Below are positions 6,420-7,261 of a DNA stretch of 7,261 nucleotides, one piece after another. Both the position numbers and the translations under genes were made by a program. Source of the stretch: Bacteroidales bacterium UBA5235 (GTDB taxonomy: Bacteria; Bacteroidota; Bacteroidia; Bacteroidales; VadinHA17); assembly GCA_002409145.1 (NCBI GenBank), contig DHUL01000086.1:40762-48022 (forward strand), read 5' to 3'. The notes beneath the pieces are model-generated. The model was not told the DNA's origin. It did no database searches and was given only the letters and a program-made list of their open reading frames with translations. How positions within the stretch are numbered: the first letter of the stretch is position 1; each line of letters starts with the position of its first letter.

Positions 6420-7172
6420 ATGAAAGTGATGATTGTTGATGATGAAGCCCCGGTAAGAAATACCATTGCAGCCCTTCTGAAAAAGAGCTTTCCTGACATC
6501 ACCATCAGCGCTTCCGCAGGGTCAGTGGCAGAAGGAGTTTCCGCTGTCACGCAACATCAGCCTGATATACTCTTACTGGATATCGAGCTGCCGGACGGCC
6601 TCGGGTTTGACCTGCTCAGACAAGTTGCCCCGGTGCGGTTTCGTACAATTTTCATCACCGGTCACCAGGAGTATGCACTCAATGCATTTAAGGTAAGCGC
6701 CCTCGATTATATACTGAAACCGGTTGATGAGGATGAACTCAGCGCAGCTATTTTAAAAGCATGCGAGATAATAAACCATGAGGAAGAACAGCTCAAGCTG
6801 CTCGCCCTAAGTGAAAACATGCAGGGGAAAAAAGTTCTTAAACGGATCATCCTCAGGACAGCTGAAGCCCTGCAACTGGTTGCCGTCAATGATATCATAA
6901 GGGCTGAGGCTGAAAGCAACTATACCCACTTCCACCTTACTGGCGGAAAACATATCATGGTTTCACGGACCATAAAGGAATACGAGGCAATGCTCAGCGG
7001 TACAAGCCTTATCCGGGTCCACCAGTCGCACATTGTGAATCTGAACTACATCGACAAGTTTTACAAACACGGCGGAGGTTATCTTCAGCTTAAAGACGGC
7101 ACAAGCATCCCCGTCTCCCCGGTTCTGAAGCAAAAGGTATTGCAGGCACTGAACGAGCATTTATACGATTAA
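6420..7172 (+). CDS. LytTR-family response regulator transcription factor
   Basis: Predicted 250-residue cytoplasmic response regulator, the likely partner of the TPR histidine kinase just upstream. The receiver domain covers residues 1-120: acidic pocket Asp7-Asp8, phosphoacceptor Asp54 in LLLDIELPDG, Thr80 in FITG and Lys100 in YILKP. A linker (105-138, rich in Glu and Leu) leads to a LytTR DNA-binding domain (about 140-247), with ESNYTHFHL, RVHQSHIVNLNYI and DGTSIPVS as recognisable family segments. Such proteins bind imperfect direct repeats upstream of targets; none is obvious to me in this window. The ATG at 6420 is preferred over the in-frame TTG at 6411 because it places Met just before the receiver's first strand (KVMIVDDE), as is usual. 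The 13-base gap after the kinase implies one operon. All catalytic residues are intact. Confidence 0.95.
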   Translation: MKVMIVDDEAPVRNTIAALLKKSFPDITISASAGSVAEGVSAVTQHQPDILLLDIELPDGLGFDLLRQVAPVRFRTIFITGHQEYALNAFKVSALDYILKPVDEDELSAAILKACEIINHEEEQLKLLALSENMQGKKVLKRIILRTAEALQLVAVNDIIRAEAESNYTHFHLTGGKHIMVSRTIKEYEAMLSGTSLIRVHQSHIVNLNYIDKFYKHGGGYLQLKDGTSIPVSPVLKQKVLQALNEHLYD

Positions 7173-7176
7173 TCCT

Positions 7177-7194
7177 GACCTTCAGACCTCAGAT
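7177..7194. repeat. Right copy of the TCAGAC-type repeat
   Basis: GACCTTCAGAC (7177-7187) is followed by CTCAGA (7189-7194). The first 11 bases match window positions 2-12 exactly, in the same orientation. It begins five bases after the stop codon of the response regulator. Confidence 0.6.
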
Positions 7195-7202
7195 TGAGAC
7201 CC

Positions 7203-7220
7203 GCAGGGTCGAAACCCCGC
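7203..7220. other. Hairpin A with CGAA loop downstream of the LytTR gene
   Basis: GGGT (7206-7209), loop CGAA, ACCC (7214-7217), extended by GC (7203-7204) with GC (7219-7220) across one A/C mismatch. It is the left member of two overlapping hairpins. There is no T-run after it, so it is not a standard terminator. Confidence 0.4.
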
Positions 7221-7236
7221 ACACGTAGTGTCGGGG
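7215..7236. other. Hairpin B downstream of the LytTR gene, overlapping hairpin A
   Basis: CCCCG (7215-7219), a bulged C, ACAC (7221-7224), loop GTA, then GTGT and CGGGG (7228-7236): nine pairs with one bulge. AGGG (7205-7208) and CCCT (7237-7240) can extend it beyond a one-sided gap. It is GC-rich but not followed by Ts, and sits inside the TCAGAC repeat block, so it may be part of an intergenic repeat or a 3' stem protecting the kinase/regulator mRNA. Confidence 0.45.
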
Positions 7237-7237
7237 C

Positions 7238-7261
7238 CCTCAGACCCTCAGACTCTCAGAC
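7238..7261. repeat. Three tandem octamers of (C/T)CTCAGAC at the right edge
   Basis: CCTCAGAC, CCTCAGAC and TCTCAGAC lie back to back (7238-7245, 7246-7253, 7254-7261). The array may continue past the window. Confidence 0.7.

Overview
The window looks like chromosomal DNA from a member of the Bacteroidota, probably a Bacteroidales or Marinilabiliales-like lineage. The signs are two lipoproteins with a loose lipobox and acidic residues just after the lipidated Cys, an exact TAnnTTTG promoter element, weak or absent Shine-Dalgarno sequences, and a TPR-fused LytS-type histidine kinase paired with a LytTR regulator. I cannot name a genus or species.

Left part (1-2686, minus strand): two full-length serpin lipoproteins lie head to tail and are clearly duplicates (roughly 60% identical by eye). 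Both keep the inhibitory hinge (EEGTEAAAAT), but the bait residues of the reactive-centre loop have diverged. One loop has Arg next to the predicted scissile bond and the other has Phe in an acidic setting. The 181-base gap between them holds a strong hairpin and a good promoter -7 element for the downstream copy.

Middle part (2687-4187, plus strand): a 145-base divergent intergenic region precedes a Nudix hydrolase with a Nudix_N-type N-terminal domain. It must start at a non-ATG codon. A ThiF/MoeB/HesA-family E1-like adenylyltransferase follows 24 bases later. It keeps the ATP-binding and adenylation residues but lacks the zinc-ligand and acceptor cysteines. The two probably form one transcription unit.

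Right part (4253-7172, plus strand): a two-component system. It is a 717-residue secreted-sensor TPR/LytS-type histidine kinase followed 13 bases later by a 250-residue LytTR response regulator.

Ends: both edges carry pieces of the same TCAGAC-based repeat, sharing a perfect 11-base direct repeat. The right edge also has three tandem octamers and two overlapping, mutually exclusive hairpins. The left copy runs into the stop codon of the first serpin.

The serpins are probably the most interesting cargo: a small tandem array of surface protease inhibitors with separate bait specificities. I see no evidence of a phage, CRISPR array, rRNA or tRNA. No gene-free stretch exceeds 300 bases.
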